Source of the DNA: Willaertia magna
Taxonomy: Eukaryota > Heterolobosea > Eutetramitea > Acrasida > Naegleriidae
Length of the DNA stretch: 29,204 nucleotides
Direction: 5' to 3'
Assembly (NCBI GenBank): GCA_902984215.1
Contig: CADWAF010004930.1
Location: 1-29,204 of the forward strand
Made by a program: the position numbers and the translations under genes. Within the stretch, counting starts at the first letter, position 1. Each line of letters begins with the position of its first letter. Under the pieces are notes generated by a model. That model saw only the letters and a program-made list of their open reading frames with translations. It was not told the origin of the DNA and did no database searches. Below are positions 1-9,804 of this stretch, in pieces.

Positions 1-1
1 A

Positions 2-112
2 TTATGGCCAAAATATTCTATTGAGGAAATTGAAAAGTTAATGAGGGAAAATGGTTACAATGAGGAAAAGACAAAAGTGGAATTATTGAAGAGTAAAAAA
101 GTAAAACAATGA
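2..112 (+). CDS. C-terminal end of an unidentified protein (partial)
   Basis: An open frame enters the window from the left and ends at TGA 110-112, giving 36 residues that begin LWPKYSIEEIEKLMRENGYN. The tail is helical and Lys/Glu-rich and ends KSKKVKQ. The IEEIEKLMRENGYNEEK stretch loosely resembles the first helices of a UBA-like fold, but it is too short to identify. The gene converges on the 7TM-RGS gene that ends at 331. The 218 bp between them hold only AT-rich 3' flanking sequence. Confidence 0.55.
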   Translation, partial: LWPKYSIEEIEKLMRENGYNEEKTKVELLKSKKVKQ

Positions 113-330
113 TGATGATGTAAATATTGATTTCTTTCAATTTTTATTTAATTAGTTAATTATTATCGTTTAAGAATTATCTCTTAAACATTTTCTTTTG
201 TGGATATACCACCTTAATTTGTATATAAACATTGTTGTAAACAAAATTGTAAATTATTTGTTTGTTATTTTCCTAAATGCACCTCTACATTAGTGTTGTC
301 ACAATCCAATAATAATAGTGACAACAATAA

Positions 331-2804
331 CTATTTAAAATTAGTTAAACCTTCATCTTCCCATTTCGTTACCAACTCATTAATTTCTGTATCCTCTGTT
401 ACTAATCTAATATAAATATCAAACATATCTTTAATACAATGTAATTCCAAATAATCAAATAAATTTTTAGGTAATTCTTTACTTTCATCATCTAAAATTA
501 ATCTAATTTCATTATATCTACTTAAATTTAATGGAATATTTAATTCTAAAGGTGAATTCCCAACATTTAAATACATTTCTAAAATATAACGTGCAAAACC
601 TCTTCTTTTTGATTTTCTAATTCTTTTAAATTTTTGTAAATCATTCCAACATAGAACACTTTCTGGACAGAAACTTCTTCTTGCAAAATCTAAAAAGATG
701 TTAAATGTTTTCTTATTGTGAAGTAATCTTTCTAGATTTGAGATTGCAACAACACCATTCTCTTCTTTTTCTTTCCAATCAAAACGTATGGAATAACAAA
801 GTGGAATGAAAACTGACATTGCTTCAACTATTGTAAAGATACTAAATGCTGTACCCATTGGTAACATGTAATCCGTTCTTTATAATTATTATTTGTTATT
901 AACAATAAATAAATAAATACTTACAATCTAACAATAATATCAATTTGTCCAGAAATTACAAAACAAATTAAACAAACTAAATCTAAAGAAACAGTTATAA
1001 AAGCTTCTTTCTTAATAAATAAAGTATCATTATCAGTTCTAAAAGCTAAAATAAAAGCAATAATTAATTGTAAAATTACATAAATAGCACCTTGTACACC
1101 AATTAAAATTATAAAATTAGTTGTCATACTACAACCTCTATTAAATTCAAACATTCCACCATCATAAATAAATATTCTAAAAGCATTTGGATCATTCTTA
1201 CTTGTAAATATTAATTCTTCAATTCCACCAAATATTAACCATAAAATAAAATGAAATAAAATTCCTAAAATATAAATTGTTACAATAAATTTATGACTTG
1301 ATAAAAATTTAAAGATTTTTAGTTTTGTAATTTCTCTTTCATTTAATGTCATATATTCAGAAACTGTATCATCTGTAGTTACTGTTGTTGATAATGTTGT
1401 ATTATTTGTTGGTGTAGTTGAATTTGTTGTAATGTTTGTTTCAAAATTATTATTATTTTTAATTAAAAAACTATTTAATAAAGGTTTTGGTGTTGTTGCA
1501 GAATTTGTACGATCTGATGTTGATTGTTGATCTAATATTTCACCAATATTTATTTTTGGCATTTCAAAAGCATTTTCTTCACAACTATCTCTTGAAATCA
1601 TACTATTGTTATAATTATTATTATTATCATTAATTTTGTTTTGTAAAATTATTGAAGTATTATTAAGATCAGTGTTACTGTGTTGATTATAAAAATTATT
1701 TAAATCAAAATTATTAATTATATCCGTGTTGTTATTATCAGCATTATTTTCGTTTTTATTATTTTCTTTATTACCATTATTATCCGTGTTTGCGTTATTA
1801 TTAATTTCATTATTATTTGAAATTGATTCTACTATTGTTGGTAAAGTATTCTTATCGGTATTAGTAGTGTTAGTTGTGGTGTTTGTTATTTGTTGTTGTT
1901 TTTGATCTACATCATCATTGCTATTATTATTGACATTAGAAATTTCCGTATTGACATTGTTATTATTATTACTATCATTATTATTTACCTGTTGATTGTT
2001 GTTATTATTATTTACTATCATCGCTGTTGTTATATTAGCTGTCACTGTCGCAGTATTAGATGTCAATGTTGTTGTTGAAGTAATTGGTACAGCATTTATA
2101 GCATCATCATTCATAATAAAAGATCCACCAAATGAAATTATTGTATTATTATCATTGTTATTATTATTACTACTATTCATTAAATGTATAACACTACTAT
2201 TTAACTCTAAATCAATTATCATTGTTTTCCTTTTCTCTTTTAAAGCTTTAGTTTTTAATAAATTAATTTCATATAATAACCAAGTTCTAAAACAACGAAA
2301 TAAAGGAGGTAACATTAAGAAAGGACTTGTCACAAATAATAATAATGTATATAATCCACAAGGGAATATACGTCTTCCAATTAAGAAACGAAATGCTTGA
2401 AAACTATGAAAAACAAAACATGAAATTAAAGTACAAATTAAATAGATTGGGTTTCTTGCTTTTATAAATTTAGAAGAATATTTAAATAAAAGTAAAAGGA
2501 AAGAAGATATTATAATTAAAATAAGTATAAAATAAATTATTCCAACTGAAATTGGAACGAAAATTGTGTCTTTACATAATGCATATTGAACTGGAATTTC
2601 ACTTTCATTTCTATTAACAAAATACCATTGTGATGTATTTGTTATTAAAAAGAGATGACATATTGATGTATCTAACTCTGTTGCATTATTATTCGTTATA
2701 TTATTATTTATTAAATTATTATTTAATAAATTGTTAAAATTATAGTTAGCAATAGCGTTAGCAGTGGATGTCATTGTTTCAGTAAAAGAAGAAGAAGATG
2801 ACAT
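331..2804 (-). CDS. Seven-transmembrane receptor with C-terminal RGS domain, copy A (2 exons)
   Basis: Exon 1 is 2804-925, a 47-bp GTAAGT...AG intron is 924-878, and exon 2 is 877-331; joined, they give 808 aa. An Asn/Ser-rich N-terminus of about 75 residues is followed by hydrophobic segments near residues 82-107, 119-141 and 150-170. Next comes a loop of about 300 residues, very rich in Asn and Thr (about 187-495), and then segments near 506-530, 560-585, 600-622 and 632-655. The C-terminal ~130 residues form an RGS-like helical domain with NKKTFNIFLDFARRSFCPES near its start. RGS domains accelerate GTP hydrolysis on G-alpha subunits, and 7TM-RGS fusions are known in plants and protists. 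With seven segments and an outside N-terminus, both the long loop and the RGS domain would be cytosolic. The splice is supported by the paralog at 15358-17408, where L-V/T-D-Y crosses the same junction. Segment limits are judged by eye. Confidence 0.9.
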
Positions 2805-3230
2805 TTAAAACATTTAGGATAAAAAAGAGATGAAAGAAGAAGAAGTGGAATAGGGTATTGCGCTTGCTTAGGGAAGAGAAACAAACAGTTTCAAGTTGTG
2901 TAAAGGTATTTTTTTTAAATCAATGTTTAAAAATATCCGCATTGTCATAAATGATATAGTGAAATGTCAAGTATCAAATGTACTTGTTTAAACAAAGATG
3001 TGGTGTAAATTAGTGTTTGTTTACAACTTGTGTAATTTAATTATTTGACCTTTTAACTGGTCATCTAATTGACTGTCATGAGCATGTTAACAATTGTTAA
3101 TTAATGTTTGTTTTTCTCAGTTTAAACAAAACAGATCTTTATAACAATAACTTTAATTATATACCTACATAACAGATGACAGCTTTATCGTTTTTCTGTT
3201 GTAAATGTGTACAAGACACAACTTAAAAAA
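2805..3230. promoter_or_regulatory. Divergent intergenic region between 7TM-RGS gene and RCC1-like gene
   Basis: This 426-bp stretch separates two head-to-head genes and must hold both promoters. No coding sequence is evident. It contains the 12-nt palindrome TTGTTTAAACAA at 2984-2995, a GTTTGTTTAC motif close after it and a TTTAAACAAA motif near 3121. A three-fold recurrence of TGTTTA/TAAACA-type words could be binding sites, but AT-rich DNA makes such words common. A short upstream ORF (ATG 3205, stop 3232-3234) overlaps the RCC1-like start out of frame. Confidence 0.4.
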
Positions 3231-4427
3231 ATGAAATGTTTTGTTTACCGTAGGAAAACGGAAGAAAAGAATTACTTTGATCGCTATCTCTATCAAAAAT
3301 TTAAAGAGGAAGAAGAATTACTTTTTAAAAATATAAAACAAATAATTTACAATAGTAACACAATATTTATTCTTTTAAAAAATAATGAAATTTATTTTAC
3401 TTTAAAGAGATATCATTATTTTTGTAATCGTACTGAAACTCATTATTTTTTTACAAAAGCTAAAATTAAAAAGAATGAAAATATTTTACATTTTGAATCT
3501 AGTAGTGAATTTACAATATTTGTAAATAATTTAAATGAATTTTATTGTAATGGTATTTTTTCAAATATTTGTAATACTTGTACTAATTGGTATAATGATA
3601 AATATGTTTTTATAGAAATTAGTGAAATAAAATTTACTAAAGAAATTAAATTTATACGTTGTGGAAATACATTTTTATTTATCGTTACAAAAAATAATAA
3701 ATTATTTGGTTTTGGTGAAAATAAAGATGGCGCGTTAGGTTTAAAAGAAAAGGATGGTATGATTTATAAAGAAATTAAAAAAATTAAAGGTTTAAATTAC
3801 AATGGTATAAAAGATTTACAATGTAATAGTCATTCTATTTTATTGGATAATAATGGGATTTTGTATGTTACTGGAAAAAATGATTGTGGTCAACTAGGTT
3901 TAGGAGATTTAAAAAATAGATATGAATTTACAAAAGTAAATTTAAAATTTAAAGTTAAAAAAATTACTTGTAATAAATTTAATACATTAATTTTAAATGA
4001 ATTTAATGAATTGTTTTATTGTGGAAAGAAATATAAAGTTAGTTTATTTGGAAAAGATAATTATTTAATTTTTACAAAAATTGTAATAAAAGATAAAATT
4101 GTAAATATTTATAAATCATTTGGAGATAATTTAATGGTTGGAACAAATAGAAATGATTTATATGTTATTGGAAAGATTTATGAAGAAGTTTTATTTGACA
4201 CTAGTAAACCTAAAGAATTTACAAAATTTACAAAATATTTTACAACAAGTGAATTATTTGTGTTACCAATTTTATGTAACGATAGCACATTTTTTATAAC
4301 TAGTAATGAACCAATTAATAATAATTATAATTTACAAACTTGTCAAAAAGAATATTTTGTAAATAATTTATTTAAGAAAGTTGTAAATGAACAATTACAC
4401 GACATTAGCTTTAATTTTACAAATTAA
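3231..4427 (+). CDS. RCC1-repeat (beta-propeller) protein
   Basis: A single exon of 398 aa starts at ATG 3231. The open frame upstream extends only through a GTG at 3207, while the ATG has a run of A before it, as is usual for genes here. The middle carries recognisable RCC1 blades, best seen in LFGFGENKDGALGL and LYVTGKNDCGQLGLGD. Weaker blades on either side begin with short beta-strand patterns such as FIVTKNNK, ILLDNNGI and LILNEFNE. RCC1-like propellers act as guanine-nucleotide exchange or scaffold modules. The sequence is Lys/Asn/Phe-rich and divergent, and I see no BTB or kinase domain attached, so a Ran-GEF role is not implied. It converges on the P-loop gene with only 56 bp between stop codons. 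Confidence 0.85.
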   Translation: MKCFVYRRKTEEKNYFDRYLYQKFKEEEELLFKNIKQIIYNSNTIFILLKNNEIYFTLKRYHYFCNRTETHYFFTKAKIKKNENILHFESSSEFTIFVNNLNEFYCNGIFSNICNTCTNWYNDKYVFIEISEIKFTKEIKFIRCGNTFLFIVTKNNKLFGFGENKDGALGLKEKDGMIYKEIKKIKGLNYNGIKDLQCNSHSILLDNNGILYVTGKNDCGQLGLGDLKNRYEFTKVNLKFKVKKITCNKFNTLILNEFNELFYCGKKYKVSLFGKDNYLIFTKIVIKDKIVNIYKSFGDNLMVGTNRNDLYVIGKIYEEVLFDTSKPKEFTKFTKYFTTSELFVLPILCNDSTFFITSNEPINNNYNLQTCQKEYFVNNLFKKVVNEQLHDISFNFTN

Positions 4428-4483
4428 AATTATAATAGCGTTATTATTTAAAAGTATAAATTTTATAAAAATACAATTTTATT

Positions 4484-6738
4484 TTACAATTTTTCCTTTT
4501 TTTGTTGTTCTTTTGTAACTATTCCACCACTATACATTCCAACAATCATATTATTCATTTGTAATTCAACATTATCAATAAATTCTAATTGTAAATCATC
4601 TTCTGGAATGAATTTTAATTCAAATTGACCAACTGATAGATTAGAACCAGAACCTGAAGAGGATGATTTTGTTTTCTTATTTGTTGTTGTATTAGTAGCT
4701 GTGGTTGTAGCTGTGGCTGTGGTTGTGGTTGTACTAACTTTACTTGAAACCCAAGCACTTAACATTCCAACAGTTGAACTATTACTATTTAATGAATTAT
4801 TATTACTATTTTGATTACTGACATTTCTTGGTGACATGTATAATTCATTTTCATCTAATAAATTCTTCTTTAACTTAAAATTCATTTGAACATCTTTTAA
4901 ATGTGTAATATATTTCTGAATTGCAGCTTGTACATGACTTGTAATATAACTTGTCATACAATGAATTCTTTCAGTTGATTGACTTGCTAACCAAATTCTA
5001 ATTAAAGAAAAAGTTAATTCATTAAATTTCTTTCCAACTTCTGAATCCTTTTTAGCTAAGAAAACATGATTAATGACATGATTACCACTTCCAGAAGTAA
5101 AGAAAGGTGCAAAACCAATTGAAGTTGTATTATTTCCAATTAATGTTACTTCTTTACTTCTTAACTCACCTGGGAATGCTTCTACAACGTATCTTTGAAC
5201 TAATTTATTAAAGTTATCCATTGTCTCACAATCTTTAAAGTTGTGTATTACAATAAATGTAGTTTTACGTGATTTTCCAGTTGTAGGGTTTATTGAACTA
5301 TCTCTTTTATATAATAACTCATAAAGTAATTGTTGTTCTTCCCAATTCATTTGATTGACAACTATTAAAATGAAATGTGACATATTTAATAATATTTCTT
5401 GTGTAAAAGATTCTAATTTTTTACGTTCTTCAACTGCTTTTTGTATAGCTAAATTCCATTGTTCACTTTGTAATGTTTCTTCTTGATTAAATAATGATAA
5501 AGGTGGTACCATCTTTCCAGTTGGTGATGATGACATTTGACTTTCATTATTTATCACACTATTCACCCCACTTGTTGAAGTTGATGGTAAATTATTCTTT
5601 TCATTTACGTTATTATTACCACTATTATTATTAACGTTATTACTCTTCATAATTTCTTTCCAATACTTTTTAATCTCAGAAATCTTTAAAGGTCCCTTCA
5701 TCCCCATTGTATCAATAAATAACCAATCTCTACCTTGGTTATTTCTTGGAACTTTAAAACAAAATGGGTTTTGTTGTTGGTTTGTTGAGATACCAACTTT
5801 TAAATTACTTTTACTTAATTCATTTAAAATATGTGTTTTACCAACTTGTTGATTACCAATTACACTTACAACACACATTGGTGTTTGTGTAAATTTATGT
5901 TCAATTTCAGCAAAATAATTAATATAATGATGATGTTTTTTATGTGATAATAATTTACTGTTATTATTATTATTATTGTATTCATAGCTATTATTATTAC
6001 CATTCATTGTATTATTATTATGGTCGTATTCATTGCCAAAGGAACTTCTTGGTGTAATGTCACCAGCGCTTGTTAAAGTGTCGTCACTGTAGGCGCTCGA
6101 ACCCGTGTTCTCAATGGCGCTGTTTGTGTTACTGGAAGGGGAAGGTGGTCGAGAAGGGGCCATTAATATTTGGGTAGGGAGTACGCCAGGGATGATGGCT
6201 TGTGAGTTTATGAAGGATAATGAATTATGTTTTTGTAAACTATTTTGATTATTTGGTATCATTTCGGAAGTTGACTCAGCTCCAAAATTTGAATTTTGTA
6301 AAGTAGGTGGCGGGATATTGGTAGTATAATTAATGTTAGTATTTAAATTATTTGTTAAAGGACTAGCCGTTGGTGTATTTGTATTTAAATTTGGCGGTAA
6401 AGTAGAGTTCATATATTGTTGCTGTTGTAATTGTTGTTGTTGAAAGGCTATTTGAGTAAAATTTGTTTTGATACGATCCATTATTCTACATTCAATTTCT
6501 TTACTTAGATGAATTTCCCATCCTAATGATAATTAAATTATATAAAATTTATATAAAATTAAAGAATATAATGACGATTTTAATTACCTTTTTGTTGTAA
6601 ATGTGTTGGTGAGATGGAATCTATATCAATAATTAAATCGTAATCTTCATAGATGTTATCTTCTTCGGCGGTGTGGTATGTGTTAGCGGAATGGTTATTG
6701 GGAAGGTTAGACAAAGAATTTGGAACGCTGTTGCCCAT
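4484..6738 (-). CDS. P-loop GTPase-like protein with putative N-myristoylation start (2 exons)
   Basis: Exon 1 is 6738-6588 and exon 2 is 6522-4484, joined across a 65-bp GTAATT...AG intron (6587-6523) to give 729 aa. The new N-terminus reads MGNSVPNS, a good match to the MGxxxS myristoylation pattern, and the junction reads LQQK-GWEIHLSKE. A Gln/Asn/Ser-rich linker follows (about 70-250). The nucleotide-binding core has a Walker A motif GNQQVGKT at about 273-280 and a DTMG (G3-like) at about 321-324. Further on are a hydrophobic strand before VNQMNWEEQQ, an IVIHNFKD segment that may stand for G4, and HVFLAKKDSEVGKKFNE near the C-terminal part of the core. The tail is Thr/Ser-rich. It resembles poorly characterised P-loop proteins of ciliates and other protists as I remember them; distant likeness to SMG9-type G domains is possible but weak. 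Substrate and role are unknown. Confidence 0.82.
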
Positions 6739-6988
6739 TATTATTTGTTAGTGAAATACTAATAGGTTTTTTGTTTTTTATTAAATTTTTTTTTCTTAAA
6801 TTTTCAAACGTCAATCATTTGGAAGAGAAGAACGAAAACAATTTCGAAAGAACAAACATCAACCAGTTCTTCTTATCCTTGAAAATCCTTTACTTTGAAA
6901 TACTTAATTATTTGTTGTTTAATTAACATTGTTTATTCAACTATAGCAATAAAAGGTGAACAATAAAATATTTGCGCCAAAAAGAAAA

Positions 6989-9016
6989 ATGAGTCAAGAT
7001 CGAAAAACATCATCTTCTCTTCCATCCCTGTTGCTGCCCATCGAAACACTTCCCGATCCGAATAATAAACTTGATACATTCGTAGCCAGTGCAATACATG
7101 GCGGAATTAAACGTAACTGGAACATACAACAATTAAAACAAACAGTAAAAGAGTTATCAGATGAATTTAAAGAAAAGAGTATCCAACGAACAAAAATGTG
7201 GGAAAATGAATTACGAAAAGTTGAAGAAATTATTAATAATGGCACGCAATCCAAAAATAAACAACAACCAATCATTATAGATACATCTACAATAACACTT
7301 CCCACCACTCCTACTACAATAACGGATGAAGATATGGGTACAGATTTAATTTTAGATGAAGAAAGTCATGAGGCCCCAACAATATCCCCTACTACCGCTA
7401 ATGTTAATAATGTTAATAGTCAACTACAGCATCAACAAGGCTTTACAAGTGTTGTTGGAGGGAAAGGCATGAAACATCAACTACAAATACAACAACAATA
7501 CCCAACTACAACAACAGAAGAAATTGTCCTTAGTGCTGGAGATATACCAAGTAGCATACTACCACCAAGTCCAACACCAATCTTACCTACTACCCCTACA
7601 AGTGAACCAATAATAATACAAACTCCATTAAAGTCAACCATTTCAACTGCAATTGTACCGCAATCGTCAAGTGATATGATGTTAATTGATAATAGTTCTT
7701 TTTCTCCAACAAAGTTAAGTACTACTGCACCATCAACGCCTACTACTCCTCCAACAACTAGTACTGTTACTAAAGGCTTAAAATCAAGTAAGCAACAAAT
7801 GTTAGAGACTTCACCGTCATCTCAAGCGAGTACAATGGATGAAGATGATGAAGAATATAAACCTACTGAGGAAGAAGAGAAATCCAATTTAATTGAAGAT
7901 GAACTAGATGAGGAGGAAGAAGAAGAGGAAGAGAGTTATACACCAGTAAAAAGTAGAAAAAAGAGAAGACAGCAATTACAACAACCAAAAGAAGAAATTA
8001 AAGAAATTGTGACACCAAAGAAAAAAAAGAGAACAACTGCATCCTCAACAAGAAGAAGAAAAAAGAAACCTTCAGAACAATCAGTTGACCAAAGTGGCGA
8101 AAGTGATCAAGAATCCTTCCTAAGCGCTGAAGATGAAGGTTATGTTGCCTCAAAAAGTAACAGTGGATTAAATTCTTCAGTTCCTCAATATGCCTTTTGG
8201 GATTATGTAAATAGTTTTTTCCCAGTTATTAAGAAAGATAGATTAAAATTATTAGAGCAAGAAACATCTGAAGATGATGAATCTTTTGAGATACCAAATA
8301 GAGGTAAACATTATACTGAAAAGTGGGAAGAAGAGAATAAGAGGTTATTTAATTTTAATACAAAAGATATGACAGCATCAACTGTAACAACAAACACGAA
8401 TAATAATAGTACAACACTTTCAATTGACAAAGCTTCAAATCAAGCATTTCAAAGTCATTCATTGACACAACGATTGTTATCTTCGTTAATTGAGGAGAGG
8501 GATACTGTTTCTTTAGAAAATATTATAAATGACACAGAGAGAAGGACTTTAAGGAAACCACCTGAAACTTCTGCTTTAGAACAACAACAACAAAATGAAT
8601 TGGATAGACATTTTAAGAACAAACAACAAATAATGAAAACACATTTACAACAATCACAGCAATTAATATCGCTGTCTAATCAATATAAAGATATTGAACA
8701 AGATATTCATATAACAAATTTAGATTATACACCACAACAAATGACGTTATTTGAAGATAAATTATTGGGTGAGTTAAAGAATATAGGATTAATACCAGTA
8801 AGTCAAACATCTCCAAATCTATGGGTTGCTGATGAGTTAAGAGAGGATGATGAGATATGTGCTGAGATAAGAACATTACAAAATAAATTAAGAGAACAAA
8901 TGCAAAAAACTAATGAATTCAGAATGAAAATATTAAAACGAGTAAAAGCACAATTAAATGATGAAAGAGAAATTGAACGTAAAATACAACAATTAACTAA
9001 TAGTTTAAAGAAGTAG
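6989..9016 (+). CDS. TADA3: Ada3/TADA3-like subunit of SAGA/ATAC histone acetyltransferase complexes
   Basis: A single exon of 675 aa starts at ATG 6989 in a good context (AAAAATGAG); the frame extends upstream only through a GTG. An N-terminal helical segment (about 30-85) is followed by long Thr/Pro/Gln- and Glu-rich disordered stretches and a basic KKKKR/RRRKKK region (about 325-365) that could be a nuclear localisation signal. The Ada3-type part is C-terminal: YAFWDYVNSFFPVIKKDR (about 402), SLTQRLLSSLIEERD (about 491), and a final coiled-coil block with LLGELKNIGLIP and repeated ELR/LQNKLRE helices (about 585-675). Ada3 links the Gcn5 and Ada2 acetyltransferase module. The gene is divergent from the P-loop gene, 250 bp apart. 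GCGCCAAA at 6974-6981, just upstream of the start, matches an E2F half-site pattern by eye. Confidence 0.8.
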   Translation: MSQDRKTSSSLPSLLLPIETLPDPNNKLDTFVASAIHGGIKRNWNIQQLKQTVKELSDEFKEKSIQRTKMWENELRKVEEIINNGTQSKNKQQPIIIDTSTITLPTTPTTITDEDMGTDLILDEESHEAPTISPTTANVNNVNSQLQHQQGFTSVVGGKGMKHQLQIQQQYPTTTTEEIVLSAGDIPSSILPPSPTPILPTTPTSEPIIIQTPLKSTISTAIVPQSSSDMMLIDNSSFSPTKLSTTAPSTPTTPPTTSTVTKGLKSSKQQMLETSPSSQASTMDEDDEEYKPTEEEEKSNLIEDELDEEEEEEEESYTPVKSRKKRRQQLQQPKEEIKEIVTPKKKKRTTASSTRRRKKKPSEQSVDQSGESDQESFLSAEDEGYVASKSNSGLNSSVPQYAFWDYVNSFFPVIKKDRLKLLEQETSEDDESFEIPNRGKHYTEKWEEENKRLFNFNTKDMTASTVTTNTNNNSTTLSIDKASNQAFQSHSLTQRLLSSLIEERDTVSLENIINDTERRTLRKPPETSALEQQQQNELDRHFKNKQQIMKTHLQQSQQLISLSNQYKDIEQDIHITNLDYTPQQMTLFEDKLLGELKNIGLIPVSQTSPNLWVADELREDDEICAEIRTLQNKLREQMQKTNEFRMKILKRVKAQLNDEREIERKIQQLTNSLKK

Positions 9017-9264
9017 AAAATTGACTATAGAAAAATTAAGTATTGTAATATATTATTATTTATTTGAAATTATTTAAAAGTGTAACGTAATTATGATTTG
9101 ACAAAAAAAATTATTAAAAATAGATAAATCAATAAAAAATATAAATTAGAACACCTGTTAAATCAAACCTAGCTCTTTAACTGTTTACAATTCACAGTCG
9201 AAAAGCAAAAAGCGAAAAAATTTATCGCGCTTTTAAGGACAAAAAAATAAAAAAAATTGGAAAA

Positions 9265-9756
9265 ATGAGCAGAGTATTCGGAGCATTTAAGCGCATGTGG
9301 GACTCACCAATAGGTAAGCAAAACAACTGATATTCTTTGTATCGGGATCATCTTTTTATTTTAGGTCTAAAAACAACACACTTCTGGGGTCCATTCGGTA
9401 GGTTTTTTAACTAAATAGAATGTTTTATTTAATTATTTTAATTTTTAGCAAATTGGAGTATTGGTCTTGCAGGTTTAGCTGACTATGATCGTCCACCAGA
9501 AAAAGTTAGTTTACCAATGACTATTGCTTTAGCAGCATATAGCGCAGTATTTATGCGTTTTGCTTTGCAAGTTAAACCAAGAAACTTACTTTTATTCTCT
9601 TGTCACGTATTCAATGAATCTGTACAACTTTACCATTTAACAAGAAAAGTTAAATATGAAATGAACAAACCGACATCTGATGTTACCCTAGACAATGCAA
9701 CAGAATCATCTGCTGCTGTACCAATAACAGAAGTTAGTGTTGATAAAAAAGAATAA
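9265..9756 (+). CDS. MPC1: Mitochondrial pyruvate carrier subunit 1 (3 exons)
   Basis: Exons are 9265-9313, 9365-9397 and 9449-9756, with two introns of exactly 51 bp each (GTAAGC...TTTTAG and GTAGGT...TTTTAG). The product is 129 aa. The signature block spans all three exons: KTTHFWGPFANWS, then MTIALAAYSAVFMRFALQV, KPRNLLLFSCHVFNE and a basic HLTRKVKYEM. MPC1 pairs with MPC2 in the inner mitochondrial membrane to import pyruvate into the matrix. Length fits the family (about 110-130 aa), with a short Ser/Thr/Val-rich C-terminal extension. The second exon is a 33-nt microexon coding LKTTHFWGPF, part of the conserved core, so a wrong splice would destroy the protein. It converges on the TerD-C2 gene with 48 bp between stop codons. 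Confidence 0.93.
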
Positions 9757-9804
9757 GGTATTTTGAAATAAAAAAAACTTTACAAAATTTAACATTTTAC
9801 AAAT

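Noticed and set aside
1890..2400. Two overlapping + strand open frames (62 and 134 codons) opposite the receptor loop
   Set aside because: They are antisense to the AAT/AAC repeat tract of the 7TM-RGS gene and translate to Ile/Leu/Val runs, a predictable artefact of ATT/TTA repeats.
3207..3230. N-terminal extension of the RCC1-like protein
   Set aside because: The extension begins at GTG; the first ATG in frame is 3231 in a good A-rich context.
4484..6738. Assignment of the P-loop protein as SMG9
   Set aside because: Only the generic G-domain layout is shared; I see no specific motif to support it.
6720..6926. 68-codon + strand frame
   Set aside because: It overlaps exon 1 of the P-loop gene in antisense and the divergent promoter; composition is Phe/Leu-rich with no domain.
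6994..7308. 104-codon minus-strand frame inside the Ada3 gene
   Set aside because: It lies wholly within a well-supported coding exon and has no family features.
8676..8876. 66-codon minus-strand frame inside the Ada3 gene
   Set aside because: Antisense to the conserved Ada3 C-terminal block; no independent support.
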